A stretch of DNA of 64,000 nucleotides from Thioalkalivibrio thiocyanodenitrificans ARhD 1 (lineage in GTDB: Bacteria; Pseudomonadota; Gammaproteobacteria; Ectothiorhodospirales; Ectothiorhodospiraceae). Both the position numbers and the translations under genes were made by a program. The DNA is taken from the NCBI RefSeq assembly GCF_000378965.1, contig NZ_KB900536.1:321583-385582 (forward strand). The letters run 5' to 3'. Below the pieces are notes generated by a model that did not search any database, had not been told where the DNA came from, and worked only from the letters and a program-made list of their open reading frames with translations. Shown here in pieces: positions 7,257-17,137 of the stretch (within the stretch, counting starts at the first letter, position 1; each line of letters begins with the position of its first letter).

Positions 7257-9769
7257 GCCTGCCGTCCCGGGCTCTGTGGCGCGATGCCCGGCGCCACCCC
7301 TGGCAATGGATCCTGGCGGTATTGGGTGTGGCGCTGGGTGTTGCGGTGGTGGTGGCCGTGGATATCGCCAACCACAGCGCCTCCCGTGCCTTCGGCCTCT
7401 CGCTGGAGGCCGTCTCGGGGCGTGCGACGCACCAGATCCTGCCCTCCGGCCCCGGTGGTATCGACGAGTCCCTGTTCACGCGGCTTCGACTCGCCGGTGT
7501 CCGCCCGAGTGCCCCCGTCGTGGAGGGCCATGCGCGCATCGACGGCGAGACCTTTCCGCTGCTGGGGCTGGAGCCCTTCTCGGAAGGCCCGTTCAGGGAA
7601 CACGTGGCGGGCGTTCTGGATGCCGATGTGCGCGGGCTCATGGTGCGCGGCGATGCCCTGGCCCTGAGCGGGGGGCTGGCCCGCCGCCTGGGGGTCAGCG
7701 GGGGAGACAGGGTGCAGCTCACCGTGCCGGCAGGCCGCGTGGACCTGACCGTGACCGCGCTCATCGGGGACGGTCCACCCGGCCTGGACGGGGTGCTGCT
7801 CACGGATATCGCCACCGCCCAGGTGCTGCTGGATCGCGTCGGGCGGCTGGATCGGATCGACCTGATTCTTTCTGAGGGTGCCGATCCCGCGCAGGTGCTC
7901 GAAGGTCTGCTGCCGGAGGGGGTCCGCGTGGAGGAGGCCGGGGCCCGGGAACGGTCCGCCCGGCAGTTGACACGGGCCTTCCACATCAATCTCACCGCCA
8001 TGAGCCTGCTCGCGCTGCTGGTGGGTGGCTTTCTCATCTACAACACGCTCATGTTCGCCGTGTTGCGGCGCCGTCCTCTCCTGGCCACGCTGCGGTCGCT
8101 GGGAGTCACCCGCGCCGGCGTGTTCCGCCTGGTGATGAGCGAGGCGGCCGTATTGGCCCTGCTGGGCGGCATACCGGGCCTGCTGCTTGGCGTGCTCATC
8201 GGGCAGGGTCTGGTCCACCTGGTCACGCGCACCATCAATGACCTCTATTTCGTGCTGTCCGTGACCGCGCTCCATGTGCCGCCCTGGCTGCTCCTCAAGG
8301 GCCTGGCCCTCGGCCTGGGTGCGGCCCTGATCGCCGCCTTGGGGCCGGCTTGGGAGGCGGTCCATATCCGGCCCCGGGAGGGGTTGCGACGCTCCTCCCT
8401 GGAGCGCCGCGTCTACCGCCTCACCCCCTGGCTGGCCGTGGCAGGCGTGGCCCTGATCCTGCTGGGATATATCCTGGTCCACGTGAGTACCCGTGGCCTG
8501 GTGATCGGCTTTGTGGCCCTGTTCTTCATGATCATCGGTTACAGCCTGCTGGTGCCCCTGGCGGTCCTGCTGCTTTCCCGCCTGCTCGCCCCGCCCCTGG
8601 GTGCGGTGCTGGGTGTCACCGGCCGGCTGGCCGGGCGCGGACTCGGTGCGGCCCTGAGCCGTACGGGCGTGGCGGTGGCGGCGCTCACGGTGGCTGTGTC
8701 CGCCACGGTGGGGGTGGGCGTGATGGTGGACAGTTTTCGCACCACCGTGCAGGGCTGGATCGGTCATACCCTGCAAAGTGCCCTGTACGTGACCTCGCCG
8801 GCCCCCGGGGACGAACGGGCAGGTTCCCTGTTGCCCCGGGGGGTGGCCGAGCGGGTGGCGGCGCTGCCCGAGGTGGCCTCCTTCAGCACCGGGCGACGGT
8901 TTCAGGTGGATTCAGGGCGGGGACCGGTGGAGTTGTTCGTGCTGGGGCCGGCGCCGGACAGCTACGCGGGCTTTCGCTTTCGCGCCGGCGATCCGGCGCG
9001 CGCCTGGCCCGCGTGGGAGGCCGGGCGCGCGGTGCTCGTCTCCGAGCCCTTTGCGTGGCGGCACGGGATTGCGGTGGGCGATGCGTTGAGCCTGCACACG
9101 TCGCGGGGGGAACGCAGCTTCACCGTGGGCGGCATCTACCAGGATTACGGTTCCCGGCAGGGCGTGGTGCTCATGGCCCGGAACACGTTCCGGGCGCTCT
9201 GGGACCCACGCACGGAAGGCACCCTCGGCGTGTATCTTGCCCCCGGCGTATCGGTAGCGCAGGGTGTCGAGGCGGTTCGCCGTGCCGTGGCGGACATGCC
9301 GGAGGCGGTGTTGGTTACGCCGGCCTCCGAGATCCGCGAGAACTCCATGGCGATCTTCGATCGCACCTTCGCTATCACCCACGTGCTGCGGCTGCTGACC
9401 GTGGGCGTGGCCTTCGTGGGCATCCTGAGCGCACTCATGGCCCTGCAGTTCGAAAGGGCCCGGGAGCACGGCGTGCTGCGCGCCACGGGCATGACGCCGG
9501 GTCAGGTCACCGGCCTGGTGAGTCTGCAGGGCGCGCTGCTCGGTCTGGCGGCGGGGCTGCTGGCGATTCCGTTGGGGCTGATGATGGCCGATGTGCTCAT
9601 CGACGTGATCAACCGCCGATCCTTCGGCTGGAGCATGCTGCGCACGGTGCCGGCATCCGTGCTGTTGGAAGGCGTGTTGCTGGCGGTGGGCGCCGCGTTG
9701 CTCGCGGGGCTTCGGCCCGCGTGGCAAACGGGCCGCGCGCGGCCGGCGGATGCGTTGAGGGAAGAATGA
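7253..9769 (+). CDS. FtsX-like ABC transporter permease
   Basis: An 838-residue permease with a duplicated plan. The N-terminal membrane helix near residue 20 is followed by a periplasmic MacB-type domain, then three helices (about 245-380) with an FtsX domain. A further pair of helices about 405-450 leads into a second half with another periplasmic domain and a C-terminal FtsX domain (about 700-835) ending in RPADALREE. The ATG at 7253 overlaps the ATPase stop by four bases. Length and layout match YbbP-like permeases (about 800 residues). Its stop at 9767-9769 overlaps the start of the AttH-like gene, so all three form one operon. The substrate is unknown. Confidence 0.88.
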   Translation: MSLPSRALWRDARRHPWQWILAVLGVALGVAVVVAVDIANHSASRAFGLSLEAVSGRATHQILPSGPGGIDESLFTRLRLAGVRPSAPVVEGHARIDGETFPLLGLEPFSEGPFREHVAGVLDADVRGLMVRGDALALSGGLARRLGVSGGDRVQLTVPAGRVDLTVTALIGDGPPGLDGVLLTDIATAQVLLDRVGRLDRIDLILSEGADPAQVLEGLLPEGVRVEEAGARERSARQLTRAFHINLTAMSLLALLVGGFLIYNTLMFAVLRRRPLLATLRSLGVTRAGVFRLVMSEAAVLALLGGIPGLLLGVLIGQGLVHLVTRTINDLYFVLSVTALHVPPWLLLKGLALGLGAALIAALGPAWEAVHIRPREGLRRSSLERRVYRLTPWLAVAGVALILLGYILVHVSTRGLVIGFVALFFMIIGYSLLVPLAVLLLSRLLAPPLGAVLGVTGRLAGRGLGAALSRTGVAVAALTVAVSATVGVGVMVDSFRTTVQGWIGHTLQSALYVTSPAPGDERAGSLLPRGVAERVAALPEVASFSTGRRFQVDSGRGPVELFVLGPAPDSYAGFRFRAGDPARAWPAWEAGRAVLVSEPFAWRHGIAVGDALSLHTSRGERSFTVGGIYQDYGSRQGVVLMARNTFRALWDPRTEGTLGVYLAPGVSVAQGVEAVRRAVADMPEAVLVTPASEIRENSMAIFDRTFAITHVLRLLTVGVAFVGILSALMALQFERAREHGVLRATGMTPGQVTGLVSLQGALLGLAAGLLAIPLGLMMADVLIDVINRRSFGWSMLRTVPASVLLEGVLLAVGAALLAGLRPAWQTGRARPADALREE

Positions 9770-11001
9770 TGAAAGTGGGAAGTGTGAATTGGGAAGTCGG
9801 AAAAAAAACCACCTTCACCCCGACCCTCTCGCTGAGGGAGAGGGGGAAGAACGGATTGCGAATTTGCTCCCACCCCCGCTTGCGGGGGAGGGTTGGGGAG
9901 GGGGTCTTTGCCACTGTCGTTCTCCTTCTTACCTTGCTGGTCGGTTGCGCCGTTGATCAACCGTCGGAAAGTGTCGATGTCTCCGTGGCGTTGGGCGGTG
10001 ACGACGTGGCGGGCTACCTGCGCGCGGACCGGCCGCGGGCGTTTCGCTTCCCCGAGGACCACGGGCCGCATCCGGGCTTTCGCAACGAATGGTGGTACGT
10101 GGTGGGCAATGTGGACAGCGAGGCGGGTCGGCGCTTCGGGTTCCAGATCACGTTCTTTCGCGTGGCGCTGACGCCCGATGTGCCGGAGAGCCTCTCCGCC
10201 TGGGCGACGGATCACGTGTGGATGGCGCACCTCGGGGTGACCGATGCGGGTTCGGGAGAGCATCACGCCTTCGAGCGTTTCGCCAGAGGCGCGGCGGGGC
10301 TTTCCGGGGCGGATCTGGATCCTTTCCGGGTGTGGCTGGAGGACTGGAGGCTCATCGCGCTTGAGGGCAACGACTTTCCGTGGCGCCTCGAGGCCGTCGA
10401 GGGGAACACGGGCGTGGACATGGTCTTCGAACAGCGCAAGCCGCCCGTGCTCCAGGGTGACGGTGGATTGAGCCAGAAGGGCGCGGGCGAGGGCAATGCT
10501 TCGTATTACTACTCCATGACCCGCCTCGATGCGCGGGGCAGCCTGCGGATCGGCGACGAGGTGCACGAGGTCTCCGGCAGCGCGTGGCTGGACCGGGAAT
10601 GGAGCACCAGCGCCCTGGCCGAGGATCAGGCGGGGTGGGACTGGTTTGCCCTGCAACTGGATGACGACCGGGAGGTGATGTACTACCGGATGCGCCGCGA
10701 GGACGGCAGCACCGACCCCTACAGCAAGGGATTGATCGTGGCGCCCGACGGCGGCAGCCAGCTCATCCGGAGCGAGGACGTGAACCTGGAGGTGCTGCGC
10801 ACGTGGCGCAGCGATACGGGCCGCAATTACCCGGTCGAGTGGCGTCTTCGCCTTGCGCCGATGGATCGCGAATTCGAGATCCGCGCCGTGCACGATGCAC
10901 AGGAGATGAACATGACCGTGCGCTACTGGGAGGGCGCGGTGGATGTGTTGGAGGATGGCAAACCCGTCGGCAGGGGGTATGTGGAACTGGCGGGGTATTA
11001 G
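9766..11001 (+). CDS. AttH/CrtC-type lipocalin-like lipoprotein with repeat-encoded N-terminal extension
   Basis: A 411-residue reading frame. From about residue 65 it matches the AttH/CrtC-like family (hydrolase-like lipocalin pair): NEWWYVVGN, FGFQITFFR, HVWMAHLGVTD, SGSAWLDREWST and the C-terminal GRGYVELAGY. Such proteins often sit next to ABC/FtsX pairs. A lipobox (LLTLLVGC) at about residues 58-65 indicates an outer-membrane or periplasmic lipoprotein. The preceding ~45 residues are encoded by an intergenic-type repeat (9774-9910) read in frame, so the lipobox is unusually far from the start. No in-frame ATG or GTG lies between the repeat and the lipobox. The start overlaps the permease stop; ATGs at 9766 and 9769 are both possible. 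Confidence 0.8.
   Translation: MMKVGSVNWEVGKKTTFTPTLSLRERGKNGLRICSHPRLRGRVGEGVFATVVLLLTLLVGCAVDQPSESVDVSVALGGDDVAGYLRADRPRAFRFPEDHGPHPGFRNEWWYVVGNVDSEAGRRFGFQITFFRVALTPDVPESLSAWATDHVWMAHLGVTDAGSGEHHAFERFARGAAGLSGADLDPFRVWLEDWRLIALEGNDFPWRLEAVEGNTGVDMVFEQRKPPVLQGDGGLSQKGAGEGNASYYYSMTRLDARGSLRIGDEVHEVSGSAWLDREWSTSALAEDQAGWDWFALQLDDDREVMYYRMRREDGSTDPYSKGLIVAPDGGSQLIRSEDVNLEVLRTWRSDTGRNYPVEWRLRLAPMDREFEIRAVHDAQEMNMTVRYWEGAVDVLEDGKPVGRGYVELAGY
9774..9910 (+). repeat. Repeat element inside the 5' end of the AttH-like gene
   Basis: It opens with the arm AGTGGGAAGTGTGAATTGGG, also present after thrC at 63818. Two GC-rich hairpins of a kind common in proteobacterial intergenic repeats follow: CCCTCTC/GGGAGAGGG at 9824-9844 and CCCCCGC/GCGGGGG at 9873-9888. 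The matching right arm is missing. The whole stretch is open in the reading frame of the lipoprotein. Confidence 0.75.
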
Positions 11002-11135
11002 GAAAGGATGAAGGATGAAGGTTGAAGGATGAATGAAACCCACCCCACCCTGGCCCTCCCCATGAGGGGAGGGGAAGTACAGGGTTGGACTCTGGTTTCA
11101 TCCTTCATCCTTCATCCTTCAACCTTCTGCCTTTC
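11001..11135. repeat. Inverted-arm repeat element, GGATGAA family
   Basis: The left arm (11001-11040) is built of tandem heptamers GAAGGAT/GAAGGTT. The right arm (11094-11135) is its inverted complement (ATCCTTC units). The core contains CCCTCCCC/GGGGAGGG. The element fills the entire gap between two convergent stop codons. Confidence 0.85.
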
Positions 11136-12209
11136 CTAGAACCATCCGCGCCGCTTGAAGGCGTAGAGCATGCCGCCGGCCACCAGGATCATGATGAACC
11201 ACACCACCGGGTAGCCGTAGTAGGTGTAGAGCTCCGGCATGGACCAGGGGCTGTCCGGGTGTGCGAAGTTCATGCCGTAGACGCCCACCAGGAAGGTGAG
11301 CGGGATGAAGATGGTGGCGATCACCGTGAGCACCTTCATCACCTCGTTGAGGCGATAATTGACGCTGGAGATATAGACGTCCACCAGGCTGGCCGCCATC
11401 TCCCGGTAGGACTCCAGCAGGTCCATGATGTGCACGGTGTGGTCGTAGACATCCCGCAGATAGGGCATGGTGGCTGCGTCGAATACCCCCGTGGCCTCGC
11501 GCATGAGCCGCCCCAGGGCTTCCCGCGTGGGCCAGAGCTGGCGGCGAAGCAACAGGAGCTCGCGCCGCAGGTTGTGGATGCGTTCCAGCGTCTCGCGGGT
11601 GGCCGAACCCAGGACCTGTTCTTCCAGGTCTTCCAGCAGTGCGCCCAGGTCCTCCATGAGCGGGAAGGACTGATCCACCACCAGGTCCATCAGGGCATAG
11701 CCCAGGTAAGGCGCGCCCATGTTCGACAGGTTGCGATTGCGGCTTTGCATGCGCCGGCGCACGGGCTCGAAGGGGTCGCCCGACCCGCTGTGGAAGCTCA
11801 CCACGAAGTTGGCGCCCACGAACAGGTTGACCTGCTCCAGGACAATCTCGTTGTCATGCCAGCGGGCGTGATTGAGGACGATGACCGCATGATCGTCGTA
11901 CACATCGGACTTGGGCCTTTGCCCGGTATTGGCCACATCCTCCAGCGCCAGTGCATGCAGGCCGAACCACTCGCCCAGCTGTTGCAATTGGCTGTGGGAC
12001 GGTGATCCCTGCACGTGCACCCAGACGACGCGGTCCAGGCGATCCGTCGTCCAGTCCGCGAGTTGTGTTTCGTCGGCCGCCTGGGCCTGTCCTTCGGAGA
12101 ACAGCAGGATCGGCATGGGCGCCCCGTCCGCCGGAGGCTGCTGGCCGGTGGACAGGGTTCCGGGGGCGGTGCCCGGCGGATGATAGCTCTTGCGGAATAC
12201 GTCAATCAT
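11136..12209 (-). CDS. corA: Magnesium/cobalt transporter CorA
   Basis: A 357-residue CorA-family channel. A large N-terminal cytoplasmic alpha/beta and helical domain is followed by two C-terminal membrane helices. The signature YGMNF (GMN at 312-314) closes the first helix, and the protein ends with a basic FKRRGWF tail, as in the family. Its role is constitutive, membrane-potential-driven Mg2+ (and Co2+, Ni2+) uptake as a homopentamer. The ATG at 12209 gives a normal N terminus for the family; the first ~30 residues are variable. It is a single gene, divergent from the HAD phosphatase across 262 GC-rich bases, and convergent with the AttH-like gene, with a repeat element between the stops. 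Confidence 0.95.
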   Translation of the reverse strand: MIDVFRKSYHPPGTAPGTLSTGQQPPADGAPMPILLFSEGQAQAADETQLADWTTDRLDRVVWVHVQGSPSHSQLQQLGEWFGLHALALEDVANTGQRPKSDVYDDHAVIVLNHARWHDNEIVLEQVNLFVGANFVVSFHSGSGDPFEPVRRRMQSRNRNLSNMGAPYLGYALMDLVVDQSFPLMEDLGALLEDLEEQVLGSATRETLERIHNLRRELLLLRRQLWPTREALGRLMREATGVFDAATMPYLRDVYDHTVHIMDLLESYREMAASLVDVYISSVNYRLNEVMKVLTVIATIFIPLTFLVGVYGMNFAHPDSPWSMPELYTYYGYPVVWFIMILVAGGMLYAFKRRGWF

Positions 12210-12471
12210 TGGGCTGCCTCATGGGTGTCCGTGATGCCGCCGCGGGACACACCCCGGGGAGGGTCCGCGGTGCCCCGGGGATTCCCGGGGATGATGGATG
12301 GATCCGTCGGTCCGCGCCGCGCACCGGGCGTCATGGTCGTTTGCCGCCGTACGGGTTTCTTTCCGGGTGCCCCACGTTTCGTCCCGCTTCCGGGGAAGGG
12401 TGATCCCGTGGACATCGGACCGCCGGCAAAATCGGTTAACATATGCCCCCTAGTACTTTATCTGCCCCCAC

Positions 12472-13164
12472 ATGCCTATCCGTTGCATCACCTTCGATCT
12501 GGACGACACACTCTGGGACTGCATGCCCGTCATACGCAGGGCGGAACAGACGTTCCACACGTGGTTGTCGGTGCATTATCCCCGCATTGCCGAGCGTTAC
12601 GACCATGATGCCATGGTGGAGCACCGCAAGGCCTGGTTCGCCCGGTTCCCGGAACTGCATCATGATCTGACCACCTTGCGCAAGCGCTGGCTTGCGCTGA
12701 TCGCCCGGGAGTCGGGCTACGACGAGACCCTGGTGGAGCCGGCCTTTCGCGTGTTCTGGGAAGCCCGCAACCGGGTGGCCCTCTACGACGATGTGACCGT
12801 CACCCTGGAGCGCCTCCGGCCCCGCTATCGCCTGGGGGCCATCACCAACGGCAATGCCGATGTCCATCACATCGGCATTGGTCATCACTTCGATTTCGTG
12901 GTCACCGCGGCCCGTGTCGGCGTGGCCAAGCCCCACCCGGAAATCTTCACCGCCGCTCTGGACGAGGCGGGCACTGCCGCCCATGAGACCCTGCATGTGG
13001 GCGATGATCCGGTGCGTGATGTGGCGGGTGCGGCGGCCGTGGGCCTGCGCACGCTCTGGGTGAACCCGCGGGCGGACATCACCCCGAAAGGCTGTACGCC
13101 AGATGGCGTCGTGTATTCGGTGGGTGAGGTGGTGGAATGGGTCGAGTCGAGGGATGAAGGATGA
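12472..13164 (+). CDS. HAD-superfamily hydrolase, YigB-like
   Basis: A 230-residue HAD phosphatase with helical cap (subclass IA). Motif I FDLDDTLWD puts the nucleophile at D9 and the acid at D11. Motif II is AITNGN, the motif III lysine lies in KPHPEIF, and motif IV is HVGDDPVRDV. The DDTLWD form and overall sequence resemble YigB, which dephosphorylates FMN and other small phosphates; the true substrate is uncertain. The ATG at 12472 precedes motif I by the usual few residues. The last codons and the TGA (13158-13164) fall in GGATGAA repeat units, a fragment of the element type seen at 11001. Confidence 0.85.
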   Translation: MPIRCITFDLDDTLWDCMPVIRRAEQTFHTWLSVHYPRIAERYDHDAMVEHRKAWFARFPELHHDLTTLRKRWLALIARESGYDETLVEPAFRVFWEARNRVALYDDVTVTLERLRPRYRLGAITNGNADVHHIGIGHHFDFVVTAARVGVAKPHPEIFTAALDEAGTAAHETLHVGDDPVRDVAGAAAVGLRTLWVNPRADITPKGCTPDGVVYSVGEVVEWVESRDEG

Positions 13165-13248
13165 AGGGTGCTCTCCCAATGGGGTGATGGACCCGGGATG
13201 TTTGATGATGCGATGGTTCCATGCCGCTCAATTGGGAAGGTCTGATCA

Positions 13249-13725
13249 ATGGTGAACGTGCTTTTCGTCTGCATGGGCAATATCTGTCGCTCCCCCATGG
13301 CCCACGGGGTCTTTCAGTCCATGCTCGATGAGGCCGGTATCGCGCACCTGGTCCGGGTGGACTCCGCGGGCACCCATGCCTACCACGTGGGTTCGCCCCC
13401 TGACGAACGCGCGCAGCGCATGGCTACTGTTCACGGTGTTGACCTGAGCGGGCAAAGGGCCCGGTTGCTGGAGGCGCAGGACTTCGAACAGTTCGATTAC
13501 GTACTCGTCATGGACGAGGACAATCTGGAGAACGCCCGGCGTATCTGTCCGCCGGACTGCCGTGACCGGATCCGCCTGTTCCTGGAATTCGCGGAGGGTC
13601 TGGGCGAGCGGGAAGTGCCCGACCCCTATTACGGCGGGAACGACGGGTTTGAACGGGTCATGGAAATGGTCCGGAGCGCGGCCCAGGGCCTGCTGGACGA
13701 GCTTAAACGCCGCTACCGGTTCTGA
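13249..13725 (+). CDS. Low-molecular-weight protein-tyrosine phosphatase
   Basis: A 158-residue cytosolic phosphatase. The P-loop is CMGNICRS (C8, R14, S15), giving the Cx5R(S/T) nucleophile site, and the general acid is D125 in DPYYGG. Length and motifs match the LMW-PTP family (Wzb/YwlE type). There is no adjacent tyrosine-kinase or capsule gene, so a capsule role is not implied by context. The ATG at 13249 is the only start that places the P-loop correctly. It is followed by a strong hairpin terminator shared with the convergent rne gene. Confidence 0.93.
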   Translation: MVNVLFVCMGNICRSPMAHGVFQSMLDEAGIAHLVRVDSAGTHAYHVGSPPDERAQRMATVHGVDLSGQRARLLEAQDFEQFDYVLVMDEDNLENARRICPPDCRDRIRLFLEFAEGLGEREVPDPYYGGNDGFERVMEMVRSAAQGLLDELKRRYRF

Positions 13726-13750
13726 TCCGGTAACGTGGCGCACGGTTGAA

Positions 13751-13788
13751 ACGTAAAGAGGGCGATCCGGGGATCGCCCTCTTTACGT
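13751..13788. terminator. Bidirectional hairpin terminator between the phosphatase gene and rne
   Basis: A perfect 18-bp inverted repeat (13751-13768 with 13771-13788) has almost no loop. Each arm ends in the CGTAAAGAGG/CCTCTTTACG motif. It lies between two convergent stop codons and is symmetric, so it can serve both transcripts. A similar palindrome with the same ends is at 53826-53860. Confidence 0.85.
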
Positions 13789-13811
13789 TGTGAGACCGGC
13801 CCCGGGCCGGG

Positions 13812-16697
13812 TTATCCGCCGCCCGGCTTGTCCGCGCCCACCGGCTCCACCGGGCGCGGCCGCTCCTGGGCACCTGTGGTTGCCGGTTCGGCTACCCGTG
13901 TGGCGGATTCGGTCGCTGCAGGGCGTGGGGGCGGTGCGGCCTTTGCCGGTGCCTGGGCCGCCGACGGCAGGACCGCCGACTCCGGACGGGTCCGGGGCGG
14001 TGCGGAGCTGTCCCGGGTGGATAGTACCGTCTCGGAGACCGGCCGCGCGGGGACGGGGGAGCCACGTCGTGGCTCTGACGGCTTGCCTTCGCTGACCTGT
14101 CCTGCGCCCTGGCCGGCGGGCGGGCGGTGCTCACCGGCCGGTGCTGCTTGCCGGGACGCGGGCGCGTCCGTGGAGGCGGTCTTGTCCCGGGCGGTCGGGC
14201 TGCCCGTGGGGGGCGTATCCCCGGAGGCCGGCCGCGCGCCGGCATCGCCGGACTGACGCGAATGCTCCGCAACGGGCTTGTTGCCGGTCGTGTCGCGGTC
14301 CTGGGCTTCTCCGGACCTGTCCCCCGGGGCCGGGGAGAGATCGCGCTTCCCGGGCGGCGTCTCCGGTCGGGCCGGCGACGTGTCCTGCCCGGCGCCGGGG
14401 CGCGGTGCACCGGCCGCCGGGGTGTCCGTGGCAGTGCCTTTCTCCCGGGCGGGCGGGCTGCCTGCGGCCACATCCCCGGCCGCATCCTCGGCGCCGTGCC
14501 GCGGTTCGCTGCCACCAGGCTGAGGCGGGTTGCCCCCGGCGGTTTTGCCGCTGCGGGTTTCACGTGCCGCCGAAGCGCGGTCCTGACCGGCACCCTGACC
14601 TTCACCGGAACTCTGGCGTTCGCCGTTCTGCCGGTCCTCGCCGCCGCCGCCGCGACGCCGGCGGCGCCCACCGCGGCGTCCCCGGCTGCGGCCGCTCGGT
14701 TTGCCGCCATCGGTGTCCTGGTCGGGCTTGTTTGCCTCGGTCCCGGTTCCGGAATCCGGGCGGGGGGAAGACTGGGCCTTCTTCTTGGCTTCCGCGTCGC
14801 TGCCCTCATCGGCACCACTGCGCCGGTTGCGTGTGCGCCCGGTCGTGCGCCGATTGCTCTGGGTGCGACCGCCGCGCTTGCCGTCGTCCTCCCGGTCGCT
14901 GCGCCCCGATGCGGCACGGGACTTGCGCGGGCGCGAGGGGCTGGCCTCGTCCTCCGCCCCACCTTGAGAGGTCCCGGCGAACAGGCTCTTCCACACGCGG
15001 GTGAGGAAACCCGGCCGGGCCTCGGTCTCGCGCGGTTCGCTGGGAGGAGTCCGGGGCGTCTCCTCAGCCCTGGGGGCCGGTGCCGGCGGGCGAATCGTCT
15101 GCACCGCGGGCCGCTCCAGGTCGGGCAACTCCGTGGTGGCGGAAATCACTTCCACCACGTCCGGCTCGGGAAGCATCTGATAGCTGCTCTTGTCGCGCAG
15201 TTCCTCGGGCACATCGTCGAAACGGATGCGGCGAACCTGGAAATGCGGTGTCACCATGTCCGGGGTGGGCACCAGGGTGACCATGACGCCGTGGCGGCGC
15301 TCGATGGCGTTGACGGCGTCGCGCTTCTCGTTGAGCAGGAAGGTGGAGACGTCCACGGGCAGCTGCGCCAGAACGCGGCCCGTTTTGTCCTTCATGGCCT
15401 CCTCCTCGACCAGCCGCAGCACCGACAGCGCCAGGGATTCCACGCTGCGGATGTGCCCGTGACCGCTGCAGCGCGGGCACACGATCTGGCTGGATTCCCC
15501 GAGGGAAGGGCGCAGGCGCTGCCGGGACATCTCCAGCAGGCCGAACCGGGAGATACGCCCTACCTGAACCCGGGCACGGTCCACCTCCAGGGCGTCGCGC
15601 AGGCGGTTCTCCACCTCACGCTGGTTCCTGGCCGGCCCCATGTCGATGAAGTCGATGACGATCAGGCCGCCCAGATCCCGCAGGCGCAGCTGGCGGGCGA
15701 TCTCGTCCGCGGCCTCCAGGTTGGTGTTGAGGGCGGTGTCCTCGATGTCACTGCCCTTGGTGGCGCGTGCGGAGTTCACGTCGATGGAGATCAGCGCCTC
15801 GGTGTGGTCGATGACGATGGCGCCGCCGGACGGCAGGGAGACCTGGCGCTGGAAGGCGGCCTCGATCTGGCTTTCCACCTGGTAGCGGTTGAACAGCGGG
15901 ACGTGTTCTTCGTAGAGCTTGAGCTTGCGCAGGTTGTTGGGCATCACCTGCTGCATGAACTCCTGGGCCTGTCGGTGCACGGCGGGATCGTCAACGATGA
16001 TCTCGGAGATGTCGTTGCGCATGTGATCGCGCAGCGCCCGGATGATGACGTTGCTTTCCTGATAGACCAGGAAGGGGGCCTTGCGGCTTTCGGCGGCCTC
16101 GGTGATGGCGGCCCAGAGGGTCTTGAGGTACTCCAGATCCCACTGCAGTTCTTCCACGCCACGGCCCACGCCCGCCGTGCGCGCAATCAGGCCCATGCCC
16201 TGCGGCACTTCCAGCTGGCTCAGGGCCTCGCGGATCTCGCTGCGGTCCTCGCCCTCGATGCGCCGCGAGACGCCACCGGCACGGGGATTGTTGGGCATGA
16301 GCACCAGATAACGGCCGGCCAGGCTGACAAATGTGGTGAGCGCGGCGCCCTTGTTGCCGCGCTCTTCCTTCTCCACCTGGACGATGAGCTCCATGCCCTC
16401 CTTGACCAGATCCTTGATGGAACCCTGCTGACTCTCGTCGCCCTCGCCGTTGCCGCCGGAGGGCAGGCAGCTTCGGGCGATTTCCTTCAGGGGGAGGAAG
16501 CCATGGCGTTCGGCGCCGTAGTTGACAAAGGCGGCTTCGAGACTGGGTTCAACCCGGGTGACAACGGCCTTGTAGACGTTGGCCTTTTTCTGCTCCCGGG
16601 ACGGGACTTCGATATCCAGGTCGTAGAGCTTCTGGCCATCGACCATGGCCACACGCAGCTCTTCGGGCTGCGTGGCATTGATCAGAATTCGCTTCAT
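13812..16697 (-). CDS. rne: Ribonuclease E
   Basis: The essential endoribonuclease of mRNA decay and rRNA/tRNA processing. It has 961 residues. The start is [10 protein letters not shown] at 16697, then an S1 RNA-binding domain (about 35-120), a 5' sensor/RNase H-like region, and the DNase I-like catalytic part ([14 protein letters not shown] and IDFIDM hold the Mg2+-binding aspartates). The zinc-link cysteines are C407 and C410 (CPRCSGHG). From about 540 on, the chain is low complexity: a Ser/Arg/Gly-rich RNA-binding block with [13 protein letters not shown], then a Pro/Ala/Thr-rich tail, as in the degradosome scaffold region, though the sequence is not conserved with E. coli. An upstream in-frame ATG at 16730 is less likely. 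Confidence 0.95.
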   Translation of the reverse strand: MKRILINATQPEELRVAMVDGQKLYDLDIEVPSREQKKANVYKAVVTRVEPSLEAAFVNYGAERHGFLPLKEIARSCLPSGGNGEGDESQQGSIKDLVKEGMELIVQVEKEERGNKGAALTTFVSLAGRYLVLMPNNPRAGGVSRRIEGEDRSEIREALSQLEVPQGMGLIARTAGVGRGVEELQWDLEYLKTLWAAITEAAESRKAPFLVYQESNVIIRALRDHMRNDISEIIVDDPAVHRQAQEFMQQVMPNNLRKLKLYEEHVPLFNRYQVESQIEAAFQRQVSLPSGGAIVIDHTEALISIDVNSARATKGSDIEDTALNTNLEAADEIARQLRLRDLGGLIVIDFIDMGPARNQREVENRLRDALEVDRARVQVGRISRFGLLEMSRQRLRPSLGESSQIVCPRCSGHGHIRSVESLALSVLRLVEEEAMKDKTGRVLAQLPVDVSTFLLNEKRDAVNAIERRHGVMVTLVPTPDMVTPHFQVRRIRFDDVPEELRDKSSYQMLPEPDVVEVISATTELPDLERPAVQTIRPPAPAPRAEETPRTPPSEPRETEARPGFLTRVWKSLFAGTSQGGAEDEASPSRPRKSRAASGRSDREDDGKRGGRTQSNRRTTGRTRNRRSGADEGSDAEAKKKAQSSPRPDSGTGTEANKPDQDTDGGKPSGRSRGRRGGRRRRRGGGGEDRQNGERQSSGEGQGAGQDRASAARETRSGKTAGGNPPQPGGSEPRHGAEDAAGDVAAGSPPAREKGTATDTPAAGAPRPGAGQDTSPARPETPPGKRDLSPAPGDRSGEAQDRDTTGNKPVAEHSRQSGDAGARPASGDTPPTGSPTARDKTASTDAPASRQAAPAGEHRPPAGQGAGQVSEGKPSEPRRGSPVPARPVSETVLSTRDSSAPPRTRPESAVLPSAAQAPAKAAPPPRPAATESATRVAEPATTGAQERPRPVEPVGADKPGGG

Positions 16698-17137
16698 GAA
16701 TGGTTTCTCGAGGGTTCGGTTTCGCCACATCGCGGGTTACGCCGGACTGTCCGGCGATCGTCGCCGCAGGCGCGGGCGTGCGTGCGCGCATCAACAGCAG
16801 CGCGCACAGGCACCACCAGGGGATCGCCAATCCCATGGGCCGGCCGGTGACGGATGCGGTGGCAAGGTTGTTCAATTGAGCGCTCGGGTGCATGCGTTCT
16901 CGTTGTGCTCCCGGTCGGTGAATCCAGGCGCTTTGGCGCGTGGAAACGCATCGTCCGGGGAAAATCTGCAGGTCACGACGGGGGAGGGCGCTCCGGGGCA
17001 CCGCAACGAATGGGCCGGTGCAGAGGGAATGAGCCGATCCTTCCCTCGTGACACCCCATGATACCAATTGGCAACAGTGCGTTCAAACCCTTGATGGATC
17101 GGTTATTATCCGGGTCCATGTCAGCCCTGCCCTTTCC
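16698..17137. other. Divergent intergenic region between rne and rluC
   Basis: These 440 bases hold no gene I can support. They should contain the rne 5' untranslated region, which in E. coli is long and mediates autoregulation by RNase E; I cannot show a conserved hairpin here. The rluC end carries a plausible promoter (17082-17109). Confidence 0.5.
17082..17109 (+). promoter_or_regulatory. Possible promoter of rluC
   Basis: TTCAAA (17082-17087) and TATTAT (17104-17109) are separated by 16 bases, about 30 bases before the chosen start. The -35 box is weak. Confidence 0.4.

Noticed and set aside
6845-8776. 643-residue minus-strand open frame opposite the permease gene
   Set aside because: It is the antisense of a clear FtsX-like permease; high GC content makes long antisense frames common. 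It is rich in Q, H, R and G with no domain.
8350-9765. Long N-terminal extension of the AttH-like frame
   Set aside because: The extension is the permease gene read in another frame; the real start is coupled at 9766.
14127-16850. 907-residue plus-strand frame opposite rne
   Set aside because: Antisense of the highly conserved RNase E catalytic domain and its low-complexity tail.
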